Shown one piece after another: positions 11,696 to 23,000 of a stretch of DNA of 64,000 bases (its first letter is position 1; each line of letters begins with the position of its first letter). Where the stretch lies: positions 33,891,939-33,955,938 of the forward strand of contig OU744733.1 of assembly GCA_916613615.1 (NCBI GenBank), given 5' to 3'. Under the pieces are notes generated by a model. The model was not told the DNA's origin, made no database searches, and saw only the letters and a program-made list of their open reading frames with translations. The DNA comes from Steromphala cineraria. Lineage: Eukaryota > Mollusca > Gastropoda > Trochida > Trochidae. The position numbers were made by a program, and so were the translations under genes.

Positions 11696-12932
11696 TAATC
11701 TAGTTTTTCTTAGAGATTGATGCTGTGTAGATCTGCCACAATATTGGATAATATTGGACAAAAGAATTTTTTCCATGAACAAATGAGTTACTTTCAAATA
11801 TATTCCTCTCAACATGTACTGTATTTGGAACTCCCCTGCACCACCGACACCCTACATCAATATTGATTGCTCTCAATAGCTATACCTGTTGACTAGTGTT
11901 GACTCAGGCATGGTTGTTTATACCGTCCATGTTAGCGAGAGATTAGAATTCCAAGGAGATGCTGCAGGGACTTTACAGGAGAATCTGCCAGTGCAGATCA
12001 ATATGAGCGACGGCCTTAAATATGTTATTTCCGAAAAATAAGAACTTTTATAAAAATAGGTAAAAAATGTGTGTTCACAGCTATAGTGCCGGATTTCGTC
12101 CCGCAGCAACATCAGTTGTCCCTTTGACTATAATTGTAAAAAGTATACATTTGTATATAATGGTCAATTCTTCACAAGGATCAAGGGATGTGAGCTGCAT
12201 ATCATTGTATCATATAACCTGTTCATGTTTGGTCAACACCCATTCTTAACGTGTTTGTACGCTCGCAGTGGTGATTGTATTTTTAATGTGAGTCATATAT
12301 ATCGACATTGGTATATGCGAAAAAATCATTTTTGATTGGTATTTATGATAAAAGATTGTGATAAGTAGCAATGTATATTAAATATCATTGCTCAGAGGGT
12401 GTATAACGTGTTTATATGCTCTCAGTTGTGATTGTAATTTCAATGTGAGTCGCATGTTTTGACAATAGTATTAGCAACAAAACATTATGGATAATATATG
12501 TACAAAATTAAAGATTGTGATACATGTAAGTAGCAATGTGTAAATATCGATTTCAATTAAAGGTGTAAAGATACCTATTTTACTCTTTATCACAGTAAAC
12601 TATTCGTTTCCATGTAACTATTTTAAATTACGAATACTTAAAAAATGACATTTAGAAACATTCATAAGAAAGGTTGTTAAAGAATATTTCCTGTTTTATC
12701 AGCTAAATTAAAAATGACCAATCCTTCAATAATATAGAGTGTCTCATTGTGTCTTGAGCAACTGTTTTCATTGCCAATAAACGGTCCGTATCTAGATGTC
12801 CTTTACAGATCCGAGGAGTTCAAATTCAAGTTTGAAAGTTTGATAGCAATAATAATTCTCAAACTCTAAATACATTCTCTACTATTTCTCAAACACATAT
12901 CATCAACGCATATCAGGAAAACAATAGAAGAT
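11696..12932. other. intergenic stretch with the P5 second copy
   Basis: Positions 11920-12000 hold the second copy of segment P5. Two further blocks, near 12245-12370 and 12405-12540, resemble each other (GTGTTTRTAYGCTC, TGTGATTGTA, AAAGATTGTGATA), suggesting a short diverged duplication of about 160 bp. No gene is supported. Confidence 0.4.
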
Positions 12933-12941
12933 GCATACTTG

Positions 12942-13395
12942 CATCTTCCGAACGCATCGGGCGAGATATGCATTTACAAGAAATTCATATTCAGCCTTGC
13001 GACAACTCGACGGGAAAGTTGTGACTCTATCAGCGCCCCCTGTAGGACAAACAGAGTAACGTCCCTTGCGTCAGTCCATCTCGAACTCGAAGCGAAATTT
13101 AATTTCTAATTAATCCCTTAATTACGTTGTGACAACAGTCATAAAAACTATGCGTGAATATAGGTAACCAAAATACTGCATAGAATAAGGCTGTGTCTCT
13201 CAGTTTCTATTTAGAAATGGCATCGTTTTATTACAGTTTTGTGTGCTCAATTCAAACATATCCTCGCTTTTGATTGGCCTACACCATAGCTCAATAATCA
13301 GGCTAATTCCTGTCACAGCTTTCCCTTCGAGTTGTCGCAAGGGTGAATACGAATTTCTTGTAAATGCATATCTCGCCCGATGCGTGCGGAAGATG
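12942..13395. mobile_element. 454-bp element, CATCTTCC ends, 9-bp TSD
   Basis: The left arm begins CATCTTCCGAACGCATCGGG and the right arm ends CCCGATGCGTGCGGAAGATG. Inverted similarity extends about 80 bp through GATATGCATTTACAAGAAATT and GCGACAACTCGA. GCATACTTG is duplicated exactly at 12933-12941 and 13396-13404. Long inverted ends plus a 9-bp duplication indicate a Mutator-like non-autonomous element; the first eight bases match the element at 8783. The interior has no transposase. Confidence 0.82.
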
Positions 13396-13404
13396 GCATA
13401 CTTG

Positions 13405-14780
13405 ATGAGGTCAAAACGTTATTTATTTACAGTTTACTCGTGTGACAACCTAGATATAGATTCCTAGCAACATTGGTATTAGCCCTGTTTTCCTATGTTA
13501 GCCTTTATGGCAAAAATAAGTGATGTTAAGGAAATAAACACTGTTCTGATATCCAATGATCGAGGGAAAACCAAAGCGCATTTGAGCAGCGCTCTCTAAG
13601 CTGGATATTGGCGCTATTCAAACAATAAGTATTAGAGGTAGTAGTAGTAACATCAATACACATTAATAACGAGATACGTTAGTATTATAAAACAAGACAT
13701 TGAAACTAAACAGCAATGCCCCTTTTTACTGAAATCTTACCACTTAAATTGGTCAAAAACGGTAAAGAAAACTTTCTACAGCTCTTTGTCAAGGAATGTC
13801 TGTTTTACAGTTTAAGATATTGACAGATGACATACAAGTTAGCAATACAGTTTTTGTTGATTCAACAATCAGTATTGAATGGTTGCTTGATAAAATTTAA
13901 TGGTTTGATTAGTTAAAATCAATAGTAATTGCATCGGGGTAATTTGTGGTTCTGTAAGATATGTATATCATCTGGGTTTGTTAAAAAACAAAGGGGTTGT
14001 TTCTGACACTGGTAAAAGGGGTTCTTAACAATATAAGTTATAATTCAAACCTGAATTGTGTTTGTATTAGTATTTGCTGGACCTATGTATCAGGACTTTT
14101 TTCAAATGATTTCGGAACATTTTGAAAAAACAATATTGTACTAATAATTGACCAGTTTCTTATATCAAACAATTACATTATACCCTTGGAAGGAAATTCC
14201 AGAAGACAAAAAGATATCAGTTAACCATAACCTTCGGGCACTTCCTTACAGATTGCTTGCAAATTCATGTGGCATATAATGGGAAATTGCTAGTCCACAC
14301 AGACGTAACAATCGATTTTACTGTTTGAATGAGACTAGTTGCGACGATTATACTTTCAGTTATTTAAAGCTCCTAGTTTTTTCCTTGTTTAAAATACGTC
14401 AGGTGACAAGGAGAAGTTGAATGACAACGCTAGCGATACATTTAATTCTAGCTATCACTTTTGATGTTTCGCAAGAGAAGATAAACGGGTACTTCTCACA
14501 CATCAGCATGCGTCAATTATGTTTATCTTTCACAAAATGAACTGATAAATAAATTCGTAGTATAAACCAAATTAATTTAATGACACATTATCATTAACAT
14601 CATTTTATTATATAAAGTCCACCAACGGTGGTACATTAGACAGATAAATTGAATTTATAGAAGAATACTAAAATGGCAAGGATTTATAAAGAAACATGCT
14701 ATACATGATACAATCAAAGAAATATCTCAAATTGACAAGTAATTCAAATGAAAACAAGTGTTTGCAACTAACAATGGCAA
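13405..14780. other. intergenic stretch with a P1 duplicated segment
   Basis: Near 14220-14290 the phrase CCTTCGGGCACTTCCTTACAG followed by ATTGCTTGCAAATT resembles segments at 24.76, 31.22 and 42.40 kb. The rest shows no gene or element. Confidence 0.35.
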
Positions 14781-14784
14781 TGTC

Positions 14785-15685
14785 CCCCGCCCCCGCCGTT
14801 GAAATATTTCCAAATAATTGTCACATTAAGCAAATGTATTATTCCCATAGACATTAAGTGCAATGGTTCAAGGGATATGGCTTTAACAAGAGTGATGACC
14901 TTGAAAATAAAGTCAAGGTCATCAAAACTGACTGGTGTCTGATGTAAGCTGTGACCAAATTTGAAGACATTTGGTGCAGCAGTTCTAGAGATATCGCTTG
15001 AACAGGAATGTCAAAAGTGGTCAAAGTGCCGTGGTGACCTTGAAGTTAAGGTCAAGGTCACCAAAACTAAGTGGTGTCTGATTAACCTCCCTATGTAGGC
15101 TGTGACCACATTTCAATTTTCACGACATTAGGTGCAGAGTTTCATAAGACATAAGGTGTTTCAAAAGTGTTTTAAGTGGAGTGGTAACCTTGAAAATTAA
15201 GGTCAAGGTCACCCAAAGTGACTGTTGTCTGCGTAATCCCCCAACGTAAGTTATGCCCAAATATGAACACTTTTTGTGAAAAGGTTCACCTTAACAACAG
15301 TTTCAAAATCTGTCAAAGTGTTGTGGTGACCTTGATAATAAAGTCAAGGTCACCCAACATGACTGGTGTCTGCGTAATCTCCCAATGTAGGCTGTGACCA
15401 AATTTGAAGACATTTGGTCCAACGGTTCATTAGATATCGTGTTAACAAGAGTTACAATAGTGGCAAAAGTGCCGTGGTGACCTTAAAAAAAAGGTCAAGG
15501 TCACTTAAAGTGACTGGTGTCTGCGTAACCCCCAAATGTAGACTGTGACCAAATTTGAAGACATTTGGTCTAACGGTTCAATAGATATCGCGTTAACAAG
15601 AATCCGGACGTACGTACGGACGGACGTACGGACAGACGCCGCTGAATTCATAGCCCCCCGTTCCGCGTTGCGGCGGGGGACAACA
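14785..15685 (+). repeat. tandem repeat, 139-151-bp units with GTCAAGGTCA
   Basis: GTCAAGGTC recurs at 14912, 15051, 15202, 15343 and 15494, giving spacings of 139, 151, 141 and 151 bp. Each unit carries GTGGTGACCTTGAA, ACTGGTGTCTGCGTAA and TGTGACCAAATTTGAAGACA. The block is entered through CCCCGCCCCCGCCG and left through GGACGTACGGACGGACGTAC and GTTGCGGCGGGGGACAA. This resembles dispersed repeats common in bivalve genomes; no coding role. Confidence 0.75.
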
Positions 15686-16251
15686 AGGTGAGTAACTAAA
15701 TATCAACAGTCAATGTCAAGAACAAGATGCCATGAAGTACCAAAATGAAAAATCACAACCCTCTTCGGATATATAAAGGGCAATAAAAAGCTTTTCTTAT
15801 CAGTCGATTATGATATGCTGTGTATCCAGTTATTGTGACCTAATTCTAAGAATATGTGAACATCGAAAATAGGGATGTTGTACGTTGATAGATACGTAAG
15901 ATGATACATGTACATAGTCAACAAATGTATTTAATCTTATAGGACTAGCTTAAAAAATTAAACATATTAAGCTTTTTTTTTAAAAACTATAAAAAGTAAC
16001 AGTTTGTTTACACCTTTTAATATTTGGATATTTGCATTTATAAAATCATGATAATTTGGGGTTAAAAAAAATGAGGAAAAAAATTATATTAAATATATAT
16101 ATATTAAAATATTTGTTTATTTATTGTAAGGAACGATATTATCTTCGTTAAAAATCTATCCTTAAGAGAAGTTGTTATACAAGGAAACGGGTTACATGTA
16201 CTTTGTTTTAATAAGAACCCCTTTAGACAAAACCAGACTTCTGATACATAC

Positions 16252-16330
16252 CGACTCCAGTAATGATTTCGAGCTCTTTCATAAGGGTCGTAAGTCAAAG
16301 AAGACATGCGAATATACGATTGGTCTTCTC
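16252..16330 (-). CDS. internal 79-bp exon of an unrecognised minus-strand gene
   Basis: On the minus strand a pyrimidine-rich acceptor (TGTTGTCCCTATTATAG) is followed by 79 bases ending at a strong donor (GTCG then GTATGTAT). Only one frame reads cleanly: two leading bases, 25 codons including SYIRMSSLTYDPYERARNHY, and two trailing bases. The frame would continue with the one-base phase required by the exon at 1-184, implying an intron of about 16 kb that holds most of the repeats to the left. Surrounding sequence is far more AT-rich and full of stops. No protein family is recognised. A decayed copy of the same exon lies at 16900-16940. Upstream exons should lie at higher coordinates but none was identified with confidence. 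Confidence 0.5.
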
Positions 16331-16370
16331 CTATAATAGGGACAACACACAATATATTCATATGCTTTCT

Positions 16371-16688
16371 GTAACGTAAAGGTTTTGACTTAAAAAAAGA
16401 ACACAATTTTTCTTAGCGTATCTGACTGATCCCCATCAAACATGTAGGTCAACAAAACAATTTCCTTTTCACACTTGTATAACATTCAGGTTTAGGCGTA
16501 TTTGAAGCAATTTTTATCATGTGATGTTTGTAACGTAAAGGTTTTGACTTACAAAACGAACACACTTTTTCTTAGCGTGTCTGACTGATCCCCATCAAAC
16601 ATGTAGGTCAACAAAACAATTTCCTTTTCACACTTGTATAACATTCAGGTTTAGGCGTATTTGAAGCAATTTATATCAAGTGATGTGA
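16371..16688 (+). repeat. tandem duplication, period 159 bp
   Basis: GTAACGTAAAGGTTTTGACTT starts units at 16371 and 16530, and the two units are almost identical through TTTGAAGCAATTT. The high identity indicates a recent duplication. It sits directly upstream, in gene sense, of the 79-bp minus-strand exon and between that exon and its decayed copy. Confidence 0.85.
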
Positions 16689-16759
16689 CTATCTTATTAG
16701 CAGCAGATTTATATTCATATGTAGAACTATATATATAGTGATAGTTTCAAAAGACCGTA

Positions 16760-16841
16760 TTATTACTGCTCCATTTAGTTTAAAAATAAATTTTCCTGAC
16801 ATCACCTTATATTCCCTCTAAAACGTGTTACTGCCCCTTTT
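16760..16841 (-). mobile_element. TTAA MITE, family 1, terminal fragment
   Basis: Only the last ~80 bp remain: TTACTGCTCCATTTAGTTTAA, then TTTTCCTGACATCACCTTATA and CGTGTTACTGCCCCTTTTAG. The other end is absent. Confidence 0.7.
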
Positions 16842-16899
16842 AGCTGTAAACAAAGACATCAGGCAGCGATTTCTAGTCATGTTTTCTATGTTTTTACCA

Positions 16900-16940
16900 G
16901 GGTCGTACGTCCAATGAGACTAATGAACATCCGATTGATC
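16900..16940 (-). pseudogene. decayed duplicate of the 16252-16330 exon
   Basis: The minus strand reads GATCAATCGGATGTTC through GACGTACGACCCT, aligning to the exon segment GACCAATCGTATATTC through GACTTACGACCCT at roughly three quarters identity over about 41 bases. It contains an in-frame stop in the exon's frame and lacks the 3' part that carries the donor site. A 159-bp tandem duplication lies between the two copies (16371-16688), so local duplication is the likely source. It does not look functional. Confidence 0.35.
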
Positions 16941-16942
16941 TT

Positions 16943-17475
16943 TACAATGTATTTTGAATAGAAGATACAAAACTTTGAAAAATACCTTTTGTAATTGTTC
17001 ATTTTAAAATGGAATGGCATTGAAAATTTTCTAAGAAGGTCGATGTTGATGATAATTAATTGTAGTTTTGATTCTAATAATTGTAAGCAATTTAATTTGA
17101 CATTTTTTTGCAGATCTAAAAATCATGTGAAAAATTTAAATATGGAAAATGTTTCATAAATGAGCAATTCTAAAAATGTTGATTTAAGTCTTCATTTTGT
17201 CAGGAAAGTTAGATAATACAGACAATACATATGGTAAGCATTTAAATATTTTTGTGTACATCATAGCTCCTCCAGTTTCTCGTGCGCAGTGTATTGAATA
17301 GATTCGTATATACATGTAGGAAAACATTATCAATTGGTATTTTATTGAACTATATGTGTACATCATAGTTGTCAGAAAATACTCACATATTCTGCTTAGC
17401 GTCTGTCCGTGTTCTGATGTTGTGGAATTAAACAGGTAATTTCGTGCAAGAAAGGTCAGGAAGATACAAAGAGAT
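16943..17475. other. AT-rich stretch, nothing recognised
   Basis: No element ends or convincing exons were found in this interval. Confidence 0.3.
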
Positions 17476-17618
17476 TATTACCCGAGGATGTGTGTGATAT
17501 GACTTTTATGAAACGAGTTTGAATTTTTGTATTACTCGAGCGAGAGCGAATGGTTATACACAAATTGGCACGAGTTTCGCAAAAGTCATATGACACACTT
17601 CCGACGGTAATAATTTTT
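17476..17618. repeat. imperfect foldback with CGAGCGAGAGCG apex
   Basis: The left arm ATTATTACCCGAGG-ATGTGTG-ATATGACTTTT pairs with the right arm AAAAGTCATAT-GACACAC-TTCCGACGGTAATAAT, and AAACGAGTTTGAATTT pairs with AAATTGGCACGAGTTT. The loop region contains CTCGAGCGAGAGCG. No target duplication is obvious. Confidence 0.55.
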
Positions 17619-17689
17619 TTTACCGATTATATAGCATTTTACAATCTTAGAAATATTCAAGAAACTGGCCGCTTCCCTTGCGACGGACG

Positions 17690-17740
17690 GCTACAGTGAC
17701 GTCACGAACATTGGTGTTATGACGTCACAGGCAAAAAATA
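17690..17740. promoter_or_regulatory. paired TGACGTCA (CRE-type) palindromes
   Basis: Two copies of the 8-bp cAMP-response-element palindrome TGACGTCA lie 28 bp apart (near 17698 and 17726), separated by CGAACATTGGTGTTA. Similar clusters occur near 41740 and 57550. The motif match is direct; any promoter role is inference. Confidence 0.3.
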
Positions 17741-18700
17741 CAGTCACTCGCGCTACAAAAATCGTTGCTAGGGAAAGTGATATGTGCACTATTGCAAATA
17801 TTAAAAATATGTCACCACGTATTTCAAATTAAATGGGTAATAATTACATTTATCATACAATGGATAGTGTTCTCGGCATAATAAAGCCAACGGATATTTT
17901 CGATATCCTAAGGGTCATATACGGATACCGATGCAAATTTCAAAGGTCAAGGTCGGAACTTCTTTTGAAAATTCCGATGACGTCACAAGCGTTAACATTT
18001 TGAATTCCTTTAGTAACGGAAAGAGGCATTACAATATGAATGATACATTGCATAAACATTAAGAAATAACCATAAAACTGTATGGGTCTTTAGCCATATG
18101 TATGACTTAGCAGTACTAAAACACTGTTATCACGATTTGATGGAAACCGACCGAACAATTTTACTCACAGGTACGAAAGGCAGTCTCATGTTCAAACACG
18201 TCATTTACCAATTTTCGGTGTTCTTTACTTTAATATTGTTTAGTTTGGATTCGGAAATCTACAGACTATCATCTAGTTTAGCTCTCCGGCCATCAATGTT
18301 CGTTCAATCGCTGACTCAACGCAAGCTGCCATTGTCACGTAGGCGAAGGGAAGCAACTCTTGCCCCTTGATGAGATTGCCTCATCCTCTCGATGACGTGG
18401 ATTAAAGAACGTCAGTTCGATCCCGCCAAAGACCATTTAAAATGTGTCTTATTTTTACAATCATCATATTTTATAGATTTTTAAAATTTCAAAACTTTTG
18501 AGTCGTGACAAAATAACTCAAACGGCAATAAAAGGCATATATAAGGAAGAATTATATTTTGTCATATCACCGTCAGATTCATTGCTCTATTCATTTGCAT
18601 ATATCAATACGCGAATCTTAAAAACAATTTTAACTATTAAAATAGTATTATCAGGCATTGTTTCGAATTAAATTTTAAAATGACATTGTATGATAAAGAA

Positions 18701-18838
18701 GTTATCATGCTCGTGTGTTTTGGGATGGTAAATATCCTGCATTAGGAATAAACACTATGTATTTAGCTCGCCAAGGCTCGCAAAATACAATGTTTATTCC
18801 TAATGCAGGATATTTACGAAACACACTCGCATGATAAC
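18701..18838. repeat. foldback hairpin, ~58-bp stem, CTCGCCAAGGCTCG apex
   Basis: GTTATCATGCTCGTGTGTTTTG at the left pairs with CGAAACACACTCGCATGATAAC at the right, and AAATATCCTGCATTAGGAAT pairs with its complement. The apex, GCTCGCCAAGGCTCGC, recurs in the apex of the separate foldback at 49390-49542. No target duplication is clear. Confidence 0.7.
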
Positions 18839-19303
18839 CTCTATTTACTGCATCACAGCTCGGCCTCGTTACCAGGCAGATATTTTGTTTTCTACAGTCA
18901 ATTAGTCATGATTCTGTAAAGAATAAAGTGTAAATTTCAGGTATTGGAAACATATTACAATATGAAGTGGCGAAATGACTCTTAACAGTTTTCTTACTTT
19001 TTTAAAATTGACGTTTTTCATTGGTTGTTTTACAAAATGCTGATATTGTTGAAGTTGAGACAAAAAATAAAAAATGCAGCCAAATTAGGGGCTGAGAAGT
19101 TGATTGATACATTATGACTCAATGTTCATGATAACCCTTTCTTGCTTACCTCCTGTAAATGACCAATAAAACATTTACCTTTTTACATTTTGTCAAGATA
19201 CTTGATAGATATTTTTCTCTTTTAAAAATTATCAATTATTAAAGTTCAGCGAAAAGATATTAATATAAGTGATCACGATTCACGATCATTTCAAGTGTCT
19301 GTA

Positions 19304-19649
19304 CATTCTCTCGTCACAGAGGCAGATCAAGTCATGTTGATGTTAGCCTCTGTTCTATTACGCCGAAATCCGTGGGATCCGGCAGTTTCCCCTGGAGAAA
19401 AAACCCGCATCACAATCCATTTGAATTTCTTTATCAAATGACAACGCTTCTCGCATGGAAATGGTGGTTCATATCACAATGCTTTTGCCATGATTCAGTA
19501 GCCAAAAAAATTATTTAAGAACAGCGTCGCTGATTGTACAACTAACTTTAATTGCCTCCAATCAGGCATCTCCCGTTCTATCCGACAAAGTCGGCGTAAT
19601 AAACAGAGGCTTAATCAACATGACTTGATCTGCCTCTGTGGGGAGAATG
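19304..19649. mobile_element. 346-bp MITE, CATTCTC ends, 9-bp TSD
   Basis: The left end is CATTCTCTCGTCACAGAGGC and the right end GCCTCTGTGGGGAGAATG, with inverted similarity extending about 60 bp (GATCAAGTCATGTTGAT). GTGTCTGTA is repeated exactly at 19295-19303 and 19650-19658. The internal phrase AACAGCGTCGCTGATTG is shared with partial copies near 22150 and 59460. A Mutator-like non-autonomous element is inferred. Confidence 0.8.
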
Positions 19650-19679
19650 GTGTCTGTAACCTTATTACGAATTGTGTAT

Positions 19680-19930
19680 TAACCTCCTAACTTTAGAAAC
19701 TTTGCTATTTAATTATCCTAAAAAAACGCGTTCTTTCCATACACATCTGCTGCCAACATAAATAACTCTCCGATTCCTTAATAACTATTGACTTGTACAT
19801 GACAGCTTGGCCTGTCATTTGATCACTCTCATACAAATAGTTCTTTGGGCTATCAATACATGCATATCTACTTATAGGTTAATGTACACTTTACTTTTCA
19901 TTATACATGCAGAAGATGAAGTCAAGAGTT
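19680..19930 (+). repeat. duplicated segment P3, copy 1
   Basis: The order AACTTT, CACATCTGCTGCC, TATTGACTTGTACATGA, TTTGGGCTATC, ACTTATAGGTTAAT and a CATGCAG-type acceptor recurs at 21265-21512 and 25380-25640 with moderate divergence. Each copy ends in a pyrimidine-rich TTCATT...GCAG string. Function unknown. Confidence 0.5.
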
Positions 19931-20193
19931 ACGTCCTTAAAGGCATTGACATTTACGAAAACAATTATGTTCTGATCTTTCACGTTTTGAATGTCATTTT
20001 TAGAAACAAATCATGCTAAGAAAACACAAAGGTCAATTAATTTTTAAATAATGTGATGTTTTTGCATAATATTTTTACATAAATATCTGTTTAAAATACC
20101 TGGCATGATTGGCCTTGTAAATCTAGGACTTTATGTTCACAGTAGATCCATGTCCATGTTATTTCAGGAAGAGAAAAAGATGTTTTAAACGTC

Positions 20194-20756
20194 TTAAAGA
20201 TGCTATATCATACTTGCAATAATTTTAAAAGTATGTTTAATGTAAACGTTGTATTTTGAGAAAAATTTAGCGACCAAACTTGAGAAAATCGGACCAAAAT
20301 TCATTAAATAGGAGATAATTTACAAAAAAATACCGAAACGGCAGTCGACATAGGGGCGAATCAAGTGTGGCCATTTCACAACTTCCGGTTTCTAAATGTA
20401 CGCTTGAAAACCGTCTTTGTCGCGCTCAACTAGATTTTATTTTCTTATTCTCCGAATTAGGTATTCGTTGCTGTCAAAGTTGATACCCATCGAACGCAAT
20501 TACGGTAGTTGAGACACGTTGTAAATGCTACAAGCATAATGATTACGTCACTGAAAGCGGGTTCGTTAAATGACATGCCCTTTCTACGAGGGGTACTGTG
20601 CTTTGAGCGTCGAAATAAGTATGTTATTGTTGATTAAACAATCTAAATATGGTATCAAAATTTCGACGAAAGATTGTTCTACAAAGTGATGTATTTCATT
20701 TCTCAATAGCTAAGTTGCATCCTGAACCGCTTGCAAGTATGATACAGCATCTTTAA
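20194..20756 (+). mobile_element. TTAA MITE, family 2, copy A
   Basis: TTAA then AGATGCTATATCATACTTGC at the left and GCAAGTATGATACAGCATCT then TTAA at the right. The interior includes AACTTCCGGTTTCTAAATGT and TTGTCGCGCTCAACTAGAT. It is 563 bp long and noncoding. TTAA targets suggest piggyBac-type mobilisation by an unseen transposase. Confidence 0.82.
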
Positions 20757-20850
20757 GGAGATTTTGGAGATAGAACAACGTCAAGCAAGTGGTGAAGATT
20801 GTTATCAAGCTATCAGACAACATGCAAGCCATAGTTCAGTGGTATAAATG
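20757..20850 (+). CDS. possible exon with canonical donor (weak)
   Basis: Just after the TTAA element, an open run reads EIEQRQASGEDCYQAIRQHA before a TAA. It is followed by an ATG immediately before a perfect donor, GTAAGT, at 20851. It could be a 5' untranslated exon carrying a start codon, or the run may be fortuitous. No partner exon was identified. Confidence 0.2.
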
Positions 20851-21264
20851 GTAAGTGTCGGTAATATGCTAACAATTACACTTCGAAAACAGTTCACATA
20901 ACCACTGCCATATACCAATATTTCCTTATATAAGGACCTTGACACACCACCTACAAGTTACAAGAACCTCCATAATACGACTCCATTACAACAAAAGTAT
21001 TCCTCTCGCAAAAATGTTAAATACGCTTTTAAAGAATTGTTTGTTGACTCAGAGGTTATTTTTTTCATTTTAACGACATCATTGTAATACTTGGTTGTAA
21101 TCAGTTTTATTCCTTGATATGTTTTTGCATTTGTTAAATATTTATGTCAAACCCATATTCTTTATTAATTATTGATTATATTTCAAAATAGTATCAAATA
21201 TTTCCATTGGTGTTACGCAACCATCACTACATCATGGTACATGTACAGTAGATATATATCTTTG

Positions 21265-21512
21265 TAACTTTCTTCTGAGCACGTCTGCTTCCTATATTTG
21301 ATATAAAAATATCTGCTCATACTTTTTTCTCCAATTACCCTGACATCGAAAAGCTCTGCTCACTATTGACTTGTACTTGATATTTTAAAACGCCACCTGC
21401 TCACTTCAGTACAAAGAATCCCTCGGGCTATCGCTACACTCAGATTTACATATAGGTTAATTTACACTCAACTGTTCATTTTTTGTGCAGCTAATATAGC
21501 CGAGAGCCACTA
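21265..21512 (+). repeat. duplicated segment P3, copy 2
   Basis: It shares CTGAGCACGTCTGCTTCC, CCCTGACATCGAAAAG, ATTGACTTGTACTTGATA, CACCTGCTCACT, ACATATAGGTTAATTTACAC and TTTGTGCAGC with the copy at 25380. The ordered match over about 240 bp supports true duplication rather than chance. Confidence 0.6.
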
Positions 21513-22084
21513 CTTTTAAGTTGGTTTTACTAGGGCGGTGTTTTGCTTGAAATGATCTTTCAAATGATCAATTCATCTTCTAAAACCAATCAGTGATCAT
21601 GTTCAATGATGATTTACGCATTTTTTCTCTACGTTTGATTTAATCGTGATACAAGAGATAAATACACCATTTAGCATTGGTATCAAGCCAGCTGCTTTAA
21701 GTCAGTAAATATAAATTTTACGATACTTAAGGCCAGTGTCATTGTTTGACTTAGATCGATAGGTCAAAGTGATCACGGACAACTGTTTCACTTCAATATT
21801 CCTATCAATCTTCAATAGAAAAATTATAGAATCGATGCATACATTGATTATTCAATTGATAACTGGCTAAAACATACATACCATAATGATTGTCTCAAGT
21901 ATTCGATGCATACTTGTTGGCGACAAACAAGTTATTTGTTTAAAAGATATTTGGTACTCATTGGGAACTCAATAGGACTCATCTCTGTATTAGAAATGCG
22001 AAGATTACTTTCTCTTATTCATTAGTCGTATGCTTGTTAGGATATTGTGGTTGATATATAATTAAGCTTTAGTGTGTGATTTTC

Positions 22085-22258
22085 GTCGTCATTATTCAAG
22101 TCTTATGGGCTGGAACTGGAGAAGATTATCCGTCGTTTTTGTGTAAACAGAAAAACAGCTTCGCTGATTGCAGATTTCTCCCTTTTCATATTTCTCCCAT
22201 TTAAGCCCTCGAATATAGCGTAAAAGAACAGAGGATGACTTGGGCTACCTCTGGTGAG
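22085..22258 (+). mobile_element. partial CATTCTC-type element (right part)
   Basis: AACAGCTTCGCTGATTGCAG, ATTTCTCCCATT and a right end GAGCGAGAATG resemble the right half of the element at 19304-19649. The left inverted end is missing or too diverged. Confidence 0.4.
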
Positions 22259-22429
22259 CGAGAATGGCATTCCATCTGTCATGTGGTCATTTTAACAAAT
22301 CATATTTATTTATGATAATCATCTGAGCTTGTATATATGAGCTGGGATATGTACATTGATGGAGTTTCCATTGGTCGTTGATCGTCTGTTAGAAAGGTAC
22401 ATTTTATATTGAACCCTTGTCTTTAATGT

Positions 22430-22900
22430 AACGTAACCAGGACAAGTCTATTTGAAATTCTGGTTGCTTATTTTCAGTCTTTACTAAGGAAACATAGTTT
22501 CAGTGAGATAATTTGATATCCAGTTACTTCAAGCGTCGGGCTGTTGTTTTTTTGGCAACTGATTGGAAACGTCTAGTCAAGTAAGTTTTGTGTTTGAAAC
22601 TTCAATTTGTGTTGCGCAGGGTAGCAAGAAATTCTGAACTGTTTGCAGAAGCAGCTTGTACAAATAAATAATGTCTTATGAGGCTTAAAAAAGAAATTTG
22701 GCCGTTGGGGCAAGTTTGGGACAATTGTTTAGCCACGCCATTCTTTTGATATACATACAGAAAGTTAACTAGTTGTAGATCATCACAGAAATTTCTATTC
22801 ATTGAATACAAAAGCCTCTCTTTGATACTACAATGTTTGTTTTGGGGGTTTTTGTTTATGGATGTTGTTTGATTGCTTAAGAAGATTACAAGAAAGAGTT
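22430..22900 (+). repeat. duplicated segment P4, copy 1
   Basis: TATTTTCAGTCTTTACTAAGG, AAACATAGTTTCAGTGAGA, GGAAACGTCTAGTC and TTTGCAGAAGCAGCTTGTAC are matched in order at 27610-27990. It follows P3 copy 2 by about 0.9 kb; the P3/P4 order is repeated at 25.4/27.6 kb, indicating a segmental duplication. Confidence 0.55.
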
Positions 22901-22919
22901 TTCCTTAAACTTAACTTAT

Positions 22920-23000
22920 TTACAAGTTCAGGTATGATTTATTGACAAGAGGCTGAATACTCGTATTATCTGACTCAAGAAGTAAGATTTGGATAATTTA
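22920..23000 (+). repeat. duplicated segment P2, copy 1
   Basis: TTGACAAGAGGCTGAATACTC and ATCTGACTCAAGAAG resemble 34580-34700 and 41370-41470, where the fuller form is CTGAATGCTGAAAATAATCTG and ACTCAAGTGGCAA. Short and diverged, so only moderately secure. Confidence 0.4.

Noticed and set aside
17184..17366. 60-codon minus-strand frame with Tyr/Ile-rich sequence
   Set aside because: Typical of AT-rich noncoding DNA; no splice or family support.
18250..18440. Possible first exon or tRNA-like repeat (AGTTCGATCCC, AAGGGAAGCAACTCTTG)
   Set aside because: There is no box A, the minus-strand ATG frame closes after about 19 codons with no donor, and the GC rise alone is not enough.
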